A stretch of DNA of 21,915 nt from DAOUBF01 sp034432795 (lineage in GTDB: Bacteria; Chloroflexota; Anaerolineae; DSLN01), in NCBI GenBank assembly GCA_034432795.1, contig DAOUBF010000045.1:1-21915 (forward strand), written 5' to 3'. Below the pieces are notes generated by a model. It was given only the letters and a program-made list of their open reading frames with translations. It was not told the DNA's origin and made no database searches. Position 1 is the stretch's first letter. Every line of letters starts with the position of its first letter. The position numbers were made by a program, and so were the translations under genes. Below, in pieces: positions 1-6,856 of this stretch.

Positions 1-104
1 GGACCCCGCGCCCAACCCCAACCGAGGAGCCGGACCCCACGCCGGACCCCACGCACACGGAAGAGCCGGAGCCAACGGAGACGGACGAGCCTCCTGATGG
101 ATGA
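1..104 (+). CDS. C-terminal tail of a Thr/Pro/Glu-rich protein (partial)
   Basis: An open frame enters from the left edge (first full codon at 3) and ends at a TGA at 102-104. It encodes about 33 residues made almost only of Thr, Pro, Glu and Asp, with repeated units such as TEEPDPTPDPT and TEEPEPTETDEP. This composition is typical of flexible wall-spanning or linker tails of exported proteins, and similar P/T-rich linkers occur in the two SH3b proteins of this window. The body of the protein lies outside, so no function can be given. A purely fortuitous GC-rich frame is possible, but the regular Pro/Thr/acidic repeats argue for a real tail. Confidence 0.5.
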   Translation, partial: TPRPTPTEEPDPTPDPTHTEEPEPTETDEPPDG

Positions 105-134
105 ATTTTCAGGCCCTCCTCCGCCAGGAGAGAT

Positions 135-186
135 GTAAGGGCAGGCCTTGTACCTGCCCTGGGGGCGCAGTGTGCCGCGCCCTTAC
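135..186. repeat. Nested stem-loop interspersed repeat
   Basis: Outer arms GTAAGGGC (135-142) and GCCCTTAC (179-186) are perfectly complementary. Inside are two more hairpins: AGGGCAGG/CCTGCCCT (138-145 with 153-160) and GGGCGC/GCGCCC (163-168 with 177-182). The outer and inner pairings are mutually exclusive. From memory, this layout resembles short GC-rich interspersed palindromes found in many copies in Chloroflexota and other genomes. Only one copy is visible here, so calling it a dispersed repeat is inference. Confidence 0.5.
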
Positions 187-192
187 CACCTT

Positions 193-227
193 ATCCGGCC
201 TGGGTAGGCCGGGTTTCCATACCCGGC
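193..227. terminator. Terminator-like hairpin pair between convergent genes
   Basis: Positions 193-214 fold into a 9-bp stem (GGCCT/AGGCC core, 4-nt loop), followed on the plus strand by a short T run (214-216). An alternative 7-bp stem GCCGGGT/ACCCGGC occupies 208-214 and 221-227. It lies between the plus-strand frame ending at 104 and the minus-strand lipoprotein gene ending at 243, where a bidirectional terminator would be expected. The T run is short, so the terminator role is tentative. Confidence 0.35.
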
Positions 228-242
228 GTAGCTCAGGTGGCG

Positions 243-701
243 TTATGGCGTGACCGTCAACGTCCCCGACATCCCAGCCTCCTTGTGGCCGGGCACCGAG
301 CAGTAGAACTCGTATTCGCCCACCTCATGTGGGATGAAGGTGATCGTTGCCGTTTCCCCCGGTTCAACCGCCAGGTGGATAACCGGCGGGCCGCCGTGCT
401 GCTTATATGCGATGGGGGCGTCCATACCGGGGGTATGGTGGGGGCTTCCCCCCTGCTGCTCAATCACTTCGGCTTCCAGGTCGGCGACAACAAAGTCATG
501 GAGAACCGTGCCCTTGTTCTGAAATATCAGCCGGACCGTTTCTTGTGAGGACATGCGCAGCGCCTTTGGCGTAAAGGTGAACTCCTCCGCCTGTACAGTG
601 ATCTCCCTGGGTCCGGTCGCTGTGCCTCCCCCACAGGCGCTTAGCACCGCGAGGCTCAGGACGGTCAGAACAAGCCACCTCCATTGCCTGTTTCGCATCA
701 T
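243..701 (-). CDS. Cupredoxin-like lipoprotein (plastocyanin/azurin-type copper protein)
   Basis: A 152-residue exported protein. An N-terminal hydrophobic segment ends in a lipobox (LAVLSAC, lipid-anchored Cys23). The remainder has a single cupredoxin-type beta-sandwich pattern. Likely type 1 copper ligands are His68 in VLHDF and the C-terminal cluster Cys134, His139 and Met144 in CSVPGHKEAGM. Such proteins carry electrons or handle copper on the outer face of the membrane. A His/Met-rich stretch around residues 86-103 (HHTPGM, KQHGG) may add metal affinity. The ATG is preceded by AAGGAG about 6 nt upstream, which supports this start. No respiratory partner gene is next to it, so the electron donor and acceptor are unknown. 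Confidence 0.85.
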   Translation of the reverse strand: MMRNRQWRWLVLTVLSLAVLSACGGGTATGPREITVQAEEFTFTPKALRMSSQETVRLIFQNKGTVLHDFVVADLEAEVIEQQGGSPHHTPGMDAPIAYKQHGGPPVIHLAVEPGETATITFIPHEVGEYEFYCSVPGHKEAGMSGTLTVTP

Positions 702-740
702 ATACTCCTTTTAGCATCATGAATGTCTGTATCCCATTTT

Positions 741-746
741 ACTATA
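741..746 (-). promoter_or_regulatory. Candidate -10 (TATAGT) of the cupredoxin gene
   Basis: TATAGT on the minus strand lies about 40 nt before the start codon. No -35 hexamer is recognisable at 17-18 nt. Two direct copies of CCGCCAAA (minus strand) sit at and upstream of the -35 position, so activator-dependent transcription is possible. Confidence 0.35.
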
Positions 747-754
747 ACTTAATG

Positions 755-799
755 TTTGGCGGGTAACGTTATTTGGCGGATGCGCGCGTCCGCCAAATA
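755..799. promoter_or_regulatory. TTTGGCGG repeats forming a perfect 11-bp hairpin
   Basis: TTTGGCGG occurs at 755-762 and 772-779 and its inverse CCGCCAAA at 790-797. The last two form TATTTGGCGGA (770-780) / TCCGCCAAATA (789-799), a perfect 11-bp stem with an 8-nt alternating GC loop. No T run follows on either strand. The position just upstream of the cupredoxin promoter makes an operator or regulatory element plausible; a decayed repeat is the alternative. Confidence 0.4.
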
Positions 800-982
800 G
801 CCTACCCTTCTCCCTTTCCCTGGCGGTGGTGTATGGAGGTTGGGTTTATGAAGATGAACATGCTTTGTCGCAAAGAGAGCCATAAATAGCGGGCATCGGC
901 CCACCGCACCGTTTACGGTAGTTCCCGAATGCCCAACACGTTACGGCATTAGCCTGGTAGAAGGCCAGGTTAGGACTTCGGC
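800..982. other. Intergenic stretch between the cupredoxin and M28 genes
   Basis: No convincing gene. It contains a 13-codon frame at 848-889 with a good GGAGG upstream (see findings). It also has an inverted GGGCAT/ATGCCC pair around a small ACCG/CGGT hairpin near 888-935, and a weak CCTGG/CCAGG stem near 954-971 just beyond the end of the M28 gene that could help termination. Confidence 0.4.
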
Positions 983-3178
983 TTACCCCTCCTTCCAGAT
1001 CAGCGGCAAGTAAAGCTGCCAGTTTGGCCGGAAGAAGCGCACTACCAGGCCATCCGTGAGCACATCCTGGTTGCAGGTGTATTGTAGCGCCATCCCCCCT
1101 GTCGCATTCTGGATGCCTGTCGTGGCGGAGCCGCCGTAGTTGGTGCCGGGGTCGCCGAAGTCGGTGTCACGGTACAGCCAGTAGATGTCGCCGGTGGCCT
1201 CCTCCAACTGCACTTCAAATGTCACGCCCGAAGGGCTGGGGCCAAAATGGCGAATGTCACGCCATTCAATGGTCAGGATGCGATGGGGGGCCGTGCCGGT
1301 GACGCTGGTGTAGATGCCGCCCCCAGCGGGCGGGTACAGGTCATCCCAAAAGGGCAGGATGGCCCGGCCGAGCGTAGCGCTGGGCAAGGGGCAGACGTTG
1401 CTGAAGGCCGTGCTGCTCGTGGTGAACTGCAAGTTGCCGTTGGAACTCACGTTCACCGTTGTGTAGCCGCTGCCGTAGAAGTTGAAGGTGAAGCCGATAG
1501 GGATCGTCATCACCTGGTCATCGCCAGTGATGCCGGTGGGTGTCGTCGCCGTGATCCAATCCCGCGCGATCAGATCCTGGCAGCGATAGCCGAAGGGATC
1601 GGGCGGGCCGCAGCGCCCTGAGCCGCGTTCCAGGACGAAGTTCTGCGTTTGATGGGCGTTGACATTGACCATGCGCTCCACCGGCGCATAGCCCGCCGCC
1701 GTCACGCGCATCGTCCACGTCCCCTGGGCGACCTCCGCGCTATAGAAGCCCGTTGCCGGATCGGTATAGATCGGCCCCAGGGGCGTCCCCAGGAAGCGCA
1801 CCGTCGCCGAGAGCGGTGCGCCTGTCCCCGCCTCGGTGACCGTCCCGGAGACCGTCCAGACCGGCGCGATCGGCATGGACAGGTTCTGCGTGGTCAGGCT
1901 GCCGGTCACGACCTGCACGTCGGGCACGGTGGTGTCCAGGTAGCCGTAATAGCGTGCGGTGACGCTATACGTGCCGCTGACCAGCGTCATGGTGTAGTAG
2001 CCGCTGGCGCTGGCCGTGCGGGTGGTGGTGGCGCCGGTGGTATAGTGCCGGGCCGTCACCGTCGCCGGCAGGGGCACACCGCTCCCCGCCGCCGTCACCA
2101 TGCCATCCAGATAGCCGATGCCGCTCTCCAACACGCCCGCAGCATGGGCCAGCGTCGCCGCCGCCGCTTTGGTGAACTCGGTGAAGTAGGTGAAGTCGTT
2201 GTTCTGGATGCGGTCGCCGGTGGTGTGGTATTGAGGGTTAAAGTCTTGCAGGTCTTCAATCCCCAGGATGGCGGCGTAGCCATATTGCCAGAACGATTGG
2301 TGGTCGCTCCCGCCCCCGATGCTCGTCACCTTGATGGGCACAAGCCCCAGATTGTAGGCCGCATCCACATCAATGAACAGGTCGGCCAGGGCCACTGTGG
2401 CCGGGTTGCTGTTCACGTGCAGGTTGACCCGCCAGTTGGTGTCGCTGTTATACGCGATCATGTCATAATTGAACACGCCGCGGATGTTCTCTCCCCGGTT
2501 GTGCACCATCTGCGCATAAGCTGCGCTGCCCAGCAGGCCCTGCTCCTCGCCGGTGAACAGCACAAAGCGGATCGTGGAGGCGAAGTTGTAGCGTCGGAAC
2601 ACATCGGCGATGTGCAGAACGGCCGTTGAACCACTGCCGTTATCATCGGCGCCCGGCGCCCAGGTGGTAGGGGTTTGAGAGGTATCATCCAGGTGCGCCG
2701 TGATCAGATAAATCTCGTCAGGCGTGACCAGGCCGGGCTTGGTGGCGATGACGTTGGGCGCGGTGGCTGGCCCCCAAACGTGGTATCCCACATCATAGCC
2801 CATTGCCTGGAACTTCTCATAGGCGTATTGGGTCGCCTTTTGGATATAGGCACTGGCGTTGGTGTAGCGCGTGCGGAGGGTGAAAGGCTGGCCGCCGATG
2901 ATTACCGGCCACTCGCCGCTGAGACCGCCGTCAATCGTGTACACTTCGGTCTGCTGGATCTCGGCGAGGATCTGGGTGACGATGGGGCTGGGGGTGACTG
3001 TCGCCGGGGTGATTTGCGCGGAGGGCGGGGCGAGAATGCCCGGCGGCGCGTGATCGCTCCAGGGGGTGGGCGGCGGGTCAATTCTCGCCGCTTGCCGGGC
3101 TGCGACGGCAGATGAGGCCGTGAGCAGCACCACAGCGGCCAGAAACAGCACCCAGCGCAGCGGGGGTGAAGTTCGCAT
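983..3178 (-). CDS. Secreted M28-family metallopeptidase with regulatory-like domains
   Basis: 731 residues from the ATG at 3178, chosen because AGGAGG lies 6 nt upstream; an in-frame ATG 24 nt earlier has no such site. A signal peptide (hydrophobic core LFLAAVVLLTASSAVA) is followed by an M28 aminopeptidase domain at about residues 60-350. It has the two-zinc set: His162-Leu-Asp164, the bridging Asp179 in GADDNGSG, the Glu211/Glu212 pair in TGEEQG, Asp239 in NYDMIA and His318 in YHTTGD. Two carboxypeptidase-regulatory-like beta domains follow (about 352-430 and 435-515). A C-terminal region (about 530-715) has a beta-rich pattern resembling nidogen-like or adhesion domains. The protein ends in YLPLIWKEG. 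Likely an extracellular aminopeptidase feeding peptide uptake; substrate specificity is unknown. Confidence 0.9.
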   Translation of the reverse strand: MRTSPPLRWVLFLAAVVLLTASSAVAARQAARIDPPPTPWSDHAPPGILAPPSAQITPATVTPSPIVTQILAEIQQTEVYTIDGGLSGEWPVIIGGQPFTLRTRYTNASAYIQKATQYAYEKFQAMGYDVGYHVWGPATAPNVIATKPGLVTPDEIYLITAHLDDTSQTPTTWAPGADDNGSGSTAVLHIADVFRRYNFASTIRFVLFTGEEQGLLGSAAYAQMVHNRGENIRGVFNYDMIAYNSDTNWRVNLHVNSNPATVALADLFIDVDAAYNLGLVPIKVTSIGGGSDHQSFWQYGYAAILGIEDLQDFNPQYHTTGDRIQNNDFTYFTEFTKAAAATLAHAAGVLESGIGYLDGMVTAAGSGVPLPATVTARHYTTGATTTRTASASGYYTMTLVSGTYSVTARYYGYLDTTVPDVQVVTGSLTTQNLSMPIAPVWTVSGTVTEAGTGAPLSATVRFLGTPLGPIYTDPATGFYSAEVAQGTWTMRVTAAGYAPVERMVNVNAHQTQNFVLERGSGRCGPPDPFGYRCQDLIARDWITATTPTGITGDDQVMTIPIGFTFNFYGSGYTTVNVSSNGNLQFTTSSTAFSNVCPLPSATLGRAILPFWDDLYPPAGGGIYTSVTGTAPHRILTIEWRDIRHFGPSPSGVTFEVQLEEATGDIYWLYRDTDFGDPGTNYGGSATTGIQNATGGMALQYTCNQDVLTDGLVVRFFRPNWQLYLPLIWKEG

Positions 3179-3184
3179 GATAGG

Positions 3185-3190
3185 CCTCCT
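3185..3190 (-). promoter_or_regulatory. Ribosome binding site deciding the M28 start
   Basis: AGGAGG on the minus strand, 6 nt before the ATG at 3178. It lies inside the frame opened by the earlier ATG at 3202 and therefore argues against that start. Confidence 0.8.
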
Positions 3191-3287
3191 GTGTATCTGC
3201 ACATTGAGCCGGGGCAGGCCTGAAGTGGGGGCAGGCGCGACCCCAGCGCTGCGGGTGAGCCATTGTGCTTTCCTGTTATTATGCCTT

Positions 3288-3296
3288 ATTATACCA
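3288..3296 (-). promoter_or_regulatory. Extended -10 promoter of the M28 gene (TGGTATAAT)
   Basis: A perfect TATAAT preceded by TGG gives an extended -10 element on the minus strand, about 110 nt before the M28 start codon. No good -35 is seen, which is compatible with an extended -10 promoter. Confidence 0.5.
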
Positions 3297-3348
3297 GGTC
3301 CTTCGCGTATGACTTACTCCCCCATTCGCCAGCAGAGGGCAGATAAGC

Positions 3349-3354
3349 TATAAT
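3349..3354 (+). promoter_or_regulatory. -10 element (TATAAT) of the NfeD-family gene
   Basis: A consensus TATAAT lies 36 nt before the ATG at 3390. The region 17-18 nt upstream (TTCGCC) is a poor -35. This and the divergent M28 promoter share the interval 3288-3354. Confidence 0.45.
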
Positions 3355-3389
3355 TTTGTTGAGGGGGAGCGGCAGAGAGGGTGTGGAAG

Positions 3390-4724
3390 ATGAAGCCACA
3401 ACGACGCTGGCGGCTGGCATTCCTGGGGCTGTGGTTGGCCGTGAGCCTGGCGCTGAACGCGGTGGCGCAGGCGCAGGGGGGCGTCATCCTGGTAGCCAAG
3501 GCGGACGGGCCGATTATGCCAGCGATGCGCGCCTATCTGGAACGGGCTATCCAGGCGGCCAACGAGCAGGGTGCGCGAGCGCTGATCATTGAGCTGAATA
3601 CGCCCGGCGGCGAGATCCAGACGACGCTGGGGATTGTGCAGGCGATAGAGGCCAGCCGTGTGCCGGTCATCGTTCACGTCACCCCGGCGCGGGGCCTGGC
3701 GGCCTCAGCGGGCACGCTGGTTACCCTGGCCGGGCACGTCGCGGCAATGGCCCCCGGCACGGTCATCGGCGCGGCCATCCCCGTCACCGGCACCGGCGAG
3801 AACCTGCCGGAGGACCTGGCGCGCAAAGAGAAGGAAGCGCTTAAGGCCGCCGTGCGCGACCTGGCCCGGCGGCGCGGCGAGGAAGCTATTAAGCTGGCCG
3901 AAGCCTCCATTGAAGAGGGCAAGGCCGTTAATGCCGACGAGGCCCTTCAGGTCGGCCTGATTGATTTCATCGCCAACGACCGCGCCGACCTGCTCCAGAA
4001 GTTAAACGGGAGAACGGTGGCAGTTCAGGACACGCCGGTGACATTGGACACCGGCGGCGTTGCCGTCGTGGAATTCCCCATGAACTGGCTAGAGCAGCTT
4101 GGGCTGTGGCTGGCCAACCCCAACGTGGCCTCGCTGCTGCTGAGCATTGGCTCGCTGGCCATCCTGGCCGAGATCTCCAACCCCGGCACGTGGGTGCCAG
4201 GCACCATTGGGGTGATCTGCCTGGCGCTGTTCTTCTACAGCACCGGCGTGCTCACGGTCAACTGGCTGGGGCTGATCCTTATCGGGCTGGCCTTCATCCT
4301 GTTCATCCTGGACATCAAAGCCCCCACGCATGGCGCGCTGACACTGGCCGGGACGGCCAGCCTGATCGCCGGGCTGCTGGTCCTGTTCAACTCGCCCGGC
4401 ACGCCGAGCTACGCCCGCGCTTCTGTCCCCCTGGTCGTGGCCATGTCGCTGGTCATCGCTGCCTTTTTCGCCTTCATCGTGGCGCGTGGCGTCCAGGCCC
4501 AGCGCCGCCCGGTGCTGACCGGCACCGAGGCGCTCATCGGGCAGATTGGGGAGGCGCGCACTCCGCTCAACCCCTCCGGCAGCGTCTTTCTGATGGGCGA
4601 ATTGTGGCTGGCGACGGCGGAGGATGGGCCTATCGCGGAGGGGGAGCCGGTGGAAGTTGTGGGCCGCAGCGGGTTGCGCCTGCGGGTACGCTCCCTCAAA
4701 GCCAGGCAGGGCCAAACCCCCTAG
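3390..4724 (+). CDS. Full-length NfeD-family membrane serine protease (ClpP class)
   Basis: 444 residues from the ATG at 3390 (AGAGAGG 9 nt upstream; a GTG at 3381 has almost no spacing). Signal sequence at 1-28. A ClpP/crotonase-like protease domain covers about 31-200, with the ELNTPGG strand-turn and the nucleophile motif AASAG (Ser106) followed by MAPGTVIGAA. The general-base Lys is probably one of Lys146/Lys148, by spacing to characterised family members. Five hydrophobic helices follow (about 246-262, 270-288, 292-308, 316-333, 345-366). A C-terminal NfeD OB-fold domain covers about 376-435. Known relatives cleave stomatin-like SPFH proteins in membrane quality control. They are often encoded beside such a protein, but none is seen here. 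It is convergent with the AlkZ-related gene, with only 17 nt between the stop codons. Confidence 0.9.
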   Translation: MKPQRRWRLAFLGLWLAVSLALNAVAQAQGGVILVAKADGPIMPAMRAYLERAIQAANEQGARALIIELNTPGGEIQTTLGIVQAIEASRVPVIVHVTPARGLAASAGTLVTLAGHVAAMAPGTVIGAAIPVTGTGENLPEDLARKEKEALKAAVRDLARRRGEEAIKLAEASIEEGKAVNADEALQVGLIDFIANDRADLLQKLNGRTVAVQDTPVTLDTGGVAVVEFPMNWLEQLGLWLANPNVASLLLSIGSLAILAEISNPGTWVPGTIGVICLALFFYSTGVLTVNWLGLILIGLAFILFILDIKAPTHGALTLAGTASLIAGLLVLFNSPGTPSYARASVPLVVAMSLVIAAFFAFIVARGVQAQRRPVLTGTEALIGQIGEARTPLNPSGSVFLMGELWLATAEDGPIAEGEPVEVVGRSGLRLRVRSLKARQGQTP

Positions 4725-4741
4725 AGTTGCCCTCACCCTTC

Positions 4742-5626
4742 TTAATGATGGACCGAGGCCAGGGAGGAGCGGGGGACAAGCTGGGGGAGGGCGACGTGCT
4801 CGCCCTTTAGCCCCTCAATAGGGACGCCGGAGAGGATGGCCCCTTCGCTCACCAGCGCGGCCAGCGTGCGGTCCACATCGGCCTGCGGCCAGCCAAACAG
4901 CCGGGCGATCTGCTCCGGCGTCGCCGCGCCGACGTTCTCCAGATAGCGGCGCACGAGCGTGCGCCGGGCCTGGCTCCGGCTGATCGGGCGCGCCTGTTCG
5001 GGCAACTCCGGCCACCAGCGGATGACCAGGTCATAGATATGCGCATAGTGCCAGGCGCCGGCGTCGGCCACGCCCACCGGCAGGGCTTTCAGCCCGACCT
5101 GAAGTTCGGTCAGGCCGCGCTCAAAGCGGCTTTTGCTCTCGTGACCCGCCAGGCGCGCCTCGCGCCGCAGGCTCAAGGTGTCCAGCGGCCCCTTTTCCAA
5201 CAGCGCCTCATAGATCGCCTTGGCCTCGGCGCTGAGCGTGCCCGCCTCATATTCCAGCAGGTAATCGTACGGGTCGCCGAAGTTCTCCGAAAGGGCATAG
5301 AAATAGGGCAGGGTATCCAGCGAGACCAGGGTGGCGCGGCGGCGAAGGAGTTTGGCGTAAAACCAGCGCCTCTGGCCCAGCAGGCTGTCTTTCCAGTCCC
5401 AGGTGATGTGGCCGGGGTCATCGTGCTCGCTGGGCACGGGCCGGTCGCCGGCGACGGCGGCCCATAGGCTGGGCAATTCCACGCCCTCAATCGGCCAGAA
5501 GAAGCAAAAGCCGACCGCGTTGACGAAAGCCACTGCCTCGTCCAGGGTTGTCACACGGTGTTCCGGCGTGCGGCGATAGGTGCGGTCGCGCCAGCGGCGC
5601 AGATCGGCCAGGGTAAGCACTGTCAT
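4742..5626 (-). CDS. AlkZ-related winged-helix protein (putative DNA repair)
   Basis: 294 residues. The sequence (VGFCFFWPIEGVELPSLW, then WDWKDSLLGQRRWFYAKLLRRRATLVS and YFYALSENFGD) matches, from memory, proteins annotated as AlkZ-related or winged-helix DNA-binding. These are distant relatives of the crosslink-repair glycosylase AlkZ/YcaQ. A C-terminal winged helix is suggested by ENVGAATPEQIARLFGWPQADVDRTLAALVSEGAI (about 235-270). Enzymatic activity is not shown. It lies 23 nt downstream of the radical SAM repair gene, probably in the same SOS-type operon. The ATG at 5626 falls inside an interspersed repeat and has no clear Shine-Dalgarno site. A GTG at 5620, preceded by AGGA 5 nt upstream, is an alternative start. 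Confidence 0.7.
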   Translation of the reverse strand: MTVLTLADLRRWRDRTYRRTPEHRVTTLDEAVAFVNAVGFCFFWPIEGVELPSLWAAVAGDRPVPSEHDDPGHITWDWKDSLLGQRRWFYAKLLRRRATLVSLDTLPYFYALSENFGDPYDYLLEYEAGTLSAEAKAIYEALLEKGPLDTLSLRREARLAGHESKSRFERGLTELQVGLKALPVGVADAGAWHYAHIYDLVIRWWPELPEQARPISRSQARRTLVRRYLENVGAATPEQIARLFGWPQADVDRTLAALVSEGAILSGVPIEGLKGEHVALPQLVPRSSLASVHH

Positions 5627-5644
5627 CCTGAGCGTAGCGAAGGA
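5621..5644. repeat. Interspersed repeat across a gene start
   Basis: The 24 bases start TGTCATCCTGAG and end CGTAGCGAAGGA. From memory, this is a short dispersed repeat present in many copies in Chloroflexota and several other phyla. When read through, it gives the hallmark peptide LRYAQDD. It fills the 23-nt gap between the radical SAM and AlkZ-related genes and contains the ATG of the latter. No second copy was seen in this window, so its repeat status rests on recall. Confidence 0.6.
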
Positions 5645-5649
5645 GGTGA

Positions 5650-6783
5650 TCAGCCCCCCAACAACGCAAGCTGGTAGGTCGGTCGGCGGCCGGCCAGCAG
5701 GATATAGGGCGCAGCGCGTTCGGGTATGACGCCGATTTTACGCAAATCGGCCAGATCGCGCAATGCCCCCTGGCGCCGCGCCTTGAGGATAGCTTCGGCG
5801 CCCTTCGGGCCGATGCCGGGGATACGCAAAAGCTCTTCGCGCCCGGCGCGGTTGATCTCCACAGGGCGTTCCGCCAGGTGCCTTTGTGCCCAGGCCGCTT
5901 TCGGGTCCACGTCCAGCGGCAGGTTACCATCCGCGTCAAAGGCCAGATCGCTCAGACGGAAGTGGTAGTCGCGCAGCAGGAAGCTGGCCTGGTACAGGCG
6001 GCGCTCGCGCAAGGGCGGTGTGGGCGCATGGCCATCCAGGGGCGTATCGGGCACCGGGCTGAAGGCCGAGTAGTAGGCCCGCGCCAGATGGAGTTCACGG
6101 TAAAGCATCTCGGTCGTCGCCAATAACTCGTAGTCGCTCTCGCCCGCTGGGCCAACGACGAACTGGGTCACCTGGCTGGGGCCGCGCCCGCCCTGCTCCC
6201 GCCGGATCTCCTCCACCCAGCGCAGGGGGCGCAGCAACTCCTCTGTGAACACCTTGTGCGGGGCCAGCCGCGCCAGACGTTCTGTGCTGGGGGCCTCCAG
6301 GTTGACCGAGACGCGGTCGGCGAGTTGCATGGCCCGCTCTACCTGGGCGCGCTCAGCGCCGGGCATGAGCTTCAGATGGAGATAGCCGCGAAAGCCGTAC
6401 TTCTCGCGCAACAACTCCGCCGTCGCCAGCAGCCGGTCCTGGGTGCGCACGCCGCCCCCGATGATGCCGGAGCTGAGGAACAGCCCCTTGACCAGCCCGG
6501 CGCGATACATGGCCTCAAAGGTTTGGGCCAGTTCATCGGGCTTGAGGGTGGCGCGGCGGAAGTTGCGCCCGGCGCGGAAGGGGCAGTAAAAGCAGTCGCG
6601 CTCGCAGGCGCTGGTGAGCAGCGTCTTGAGCAGGGGCACACGCCCGTGTGGTGTCGCCGCCTCAAAGATGCAGCCACTCAGCTTATAAGCCGACTTTGAG
6701 GGAACGACCGTGCCCGCGATAGTGGTCTCCTCGGCGGGTTCGTACTGCGTGGCGAGGAGTTGCAGCTTATCCAACGTATCCAT
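5650..6783 (-). CDS. Radical SAM protein, putative DNA modification/repair type
   Basis: 377 residues with the radical SAM cluster motif C60-x3-C64-x2-C67 (CERDCFYCPF), which binds a 4Fe-4S cluster and S-adenosylmethionine. The N-terminal SAYKLSGCIFEAATPHGRVPL region and a C-terminal helix-hairpin-helix (about 309-340, EINRAGREELLRIPGIGPKGAEAILKARR) match the family described as putative DNA modification/repair radical SAM proteins, usually linked to a uracil-DNA-glycosylase-like partner. The helix-hairpin-helix implies nonspecific DNA binding; the reaction is not known. The start is supported by GGAGGG 7 nt upstream. A consensus-like promoter with a LexA-type palindrome lies directly in front, suggesting damage-inducible expression. 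The following gene is the AlkZ-related protein, not the usual partner. Confidence 0.85.
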   Translation of the reverse strand: MDTLDKLQLLATQYEPAEETTIAGTVVPSKSAYKLSGCIFEAATPHGRVPLLKTLLTSACERDCFYCPFRAGRNFRRATLKPDELAQTFEAMYRAGLVKGLFLSSGIIGGGVRTQDRLLATAELLREKYGFRGYLHLKLMPGAERAQVERAMQLADRVSVNLEAPSTERLARLAPHKVFTEELLRPLRWVEEIRREQGGRGPSQVTQFVVGPAGESDYELLATTEMLYRELHLARAYYSAFSPVPDTPLDGHAPTPPLRERRLYQASFLLRDYHFRLSDLAFDADGNLPLDVDPKAAWAQRHLAERPVEINRAGREELLRIPGIGPKGAEAILKARRQGALRDLADLRKIGVIPERAAPYILLAGRRPTYQLALLGG

Positions 6784-6805
6784 GACGCGCCCTCCTGCCC
6801 CTCAT

Positions 6806-6819
6806 AGAACATATGTTCT
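6806..6819. promoter_or_regulatory. LexA (SOS) box, perfect 14-bp palindrome
   Basis: AGAACATATGTTCT is a perfect palindrome and matches the Gram-positive LexA/DinR consensus GAAC-N4-GTTC. It begins 8 nt downstream of the -10 hexamer of the radical SAM gene promoter, so bound repressor would cover the start of transcription. Confidence 0.8.
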
Positions 6820-6827
6820 TAATAGAA

Positions 6828-6856
6828 AGGATAGCATAGATTTAGCCCGATGTCAA
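6828..6856 (-). promoter_or_regulatory. Sigma70 promoter of the radical SAM/AlkZ-related operon
   Basis: The minus strand reads TTGACA (6851-6856), a 17-nt spacer, then TATCCT (6828-6833). The -35 is perfect, the spacer ideal and the -10 matches at four of six positions. The SOS palindrome follows immediately. Confidence 0.75.

Noticed and set aside
1649..2629. Long plus-strand frame opposite the M28 peptidase
   Set aside because: Its product is Arg/His/Gly-rich without domains and is antisense to a gene with complete catalytic motifs; such frames are expected opposite GC-rich coding DNA.
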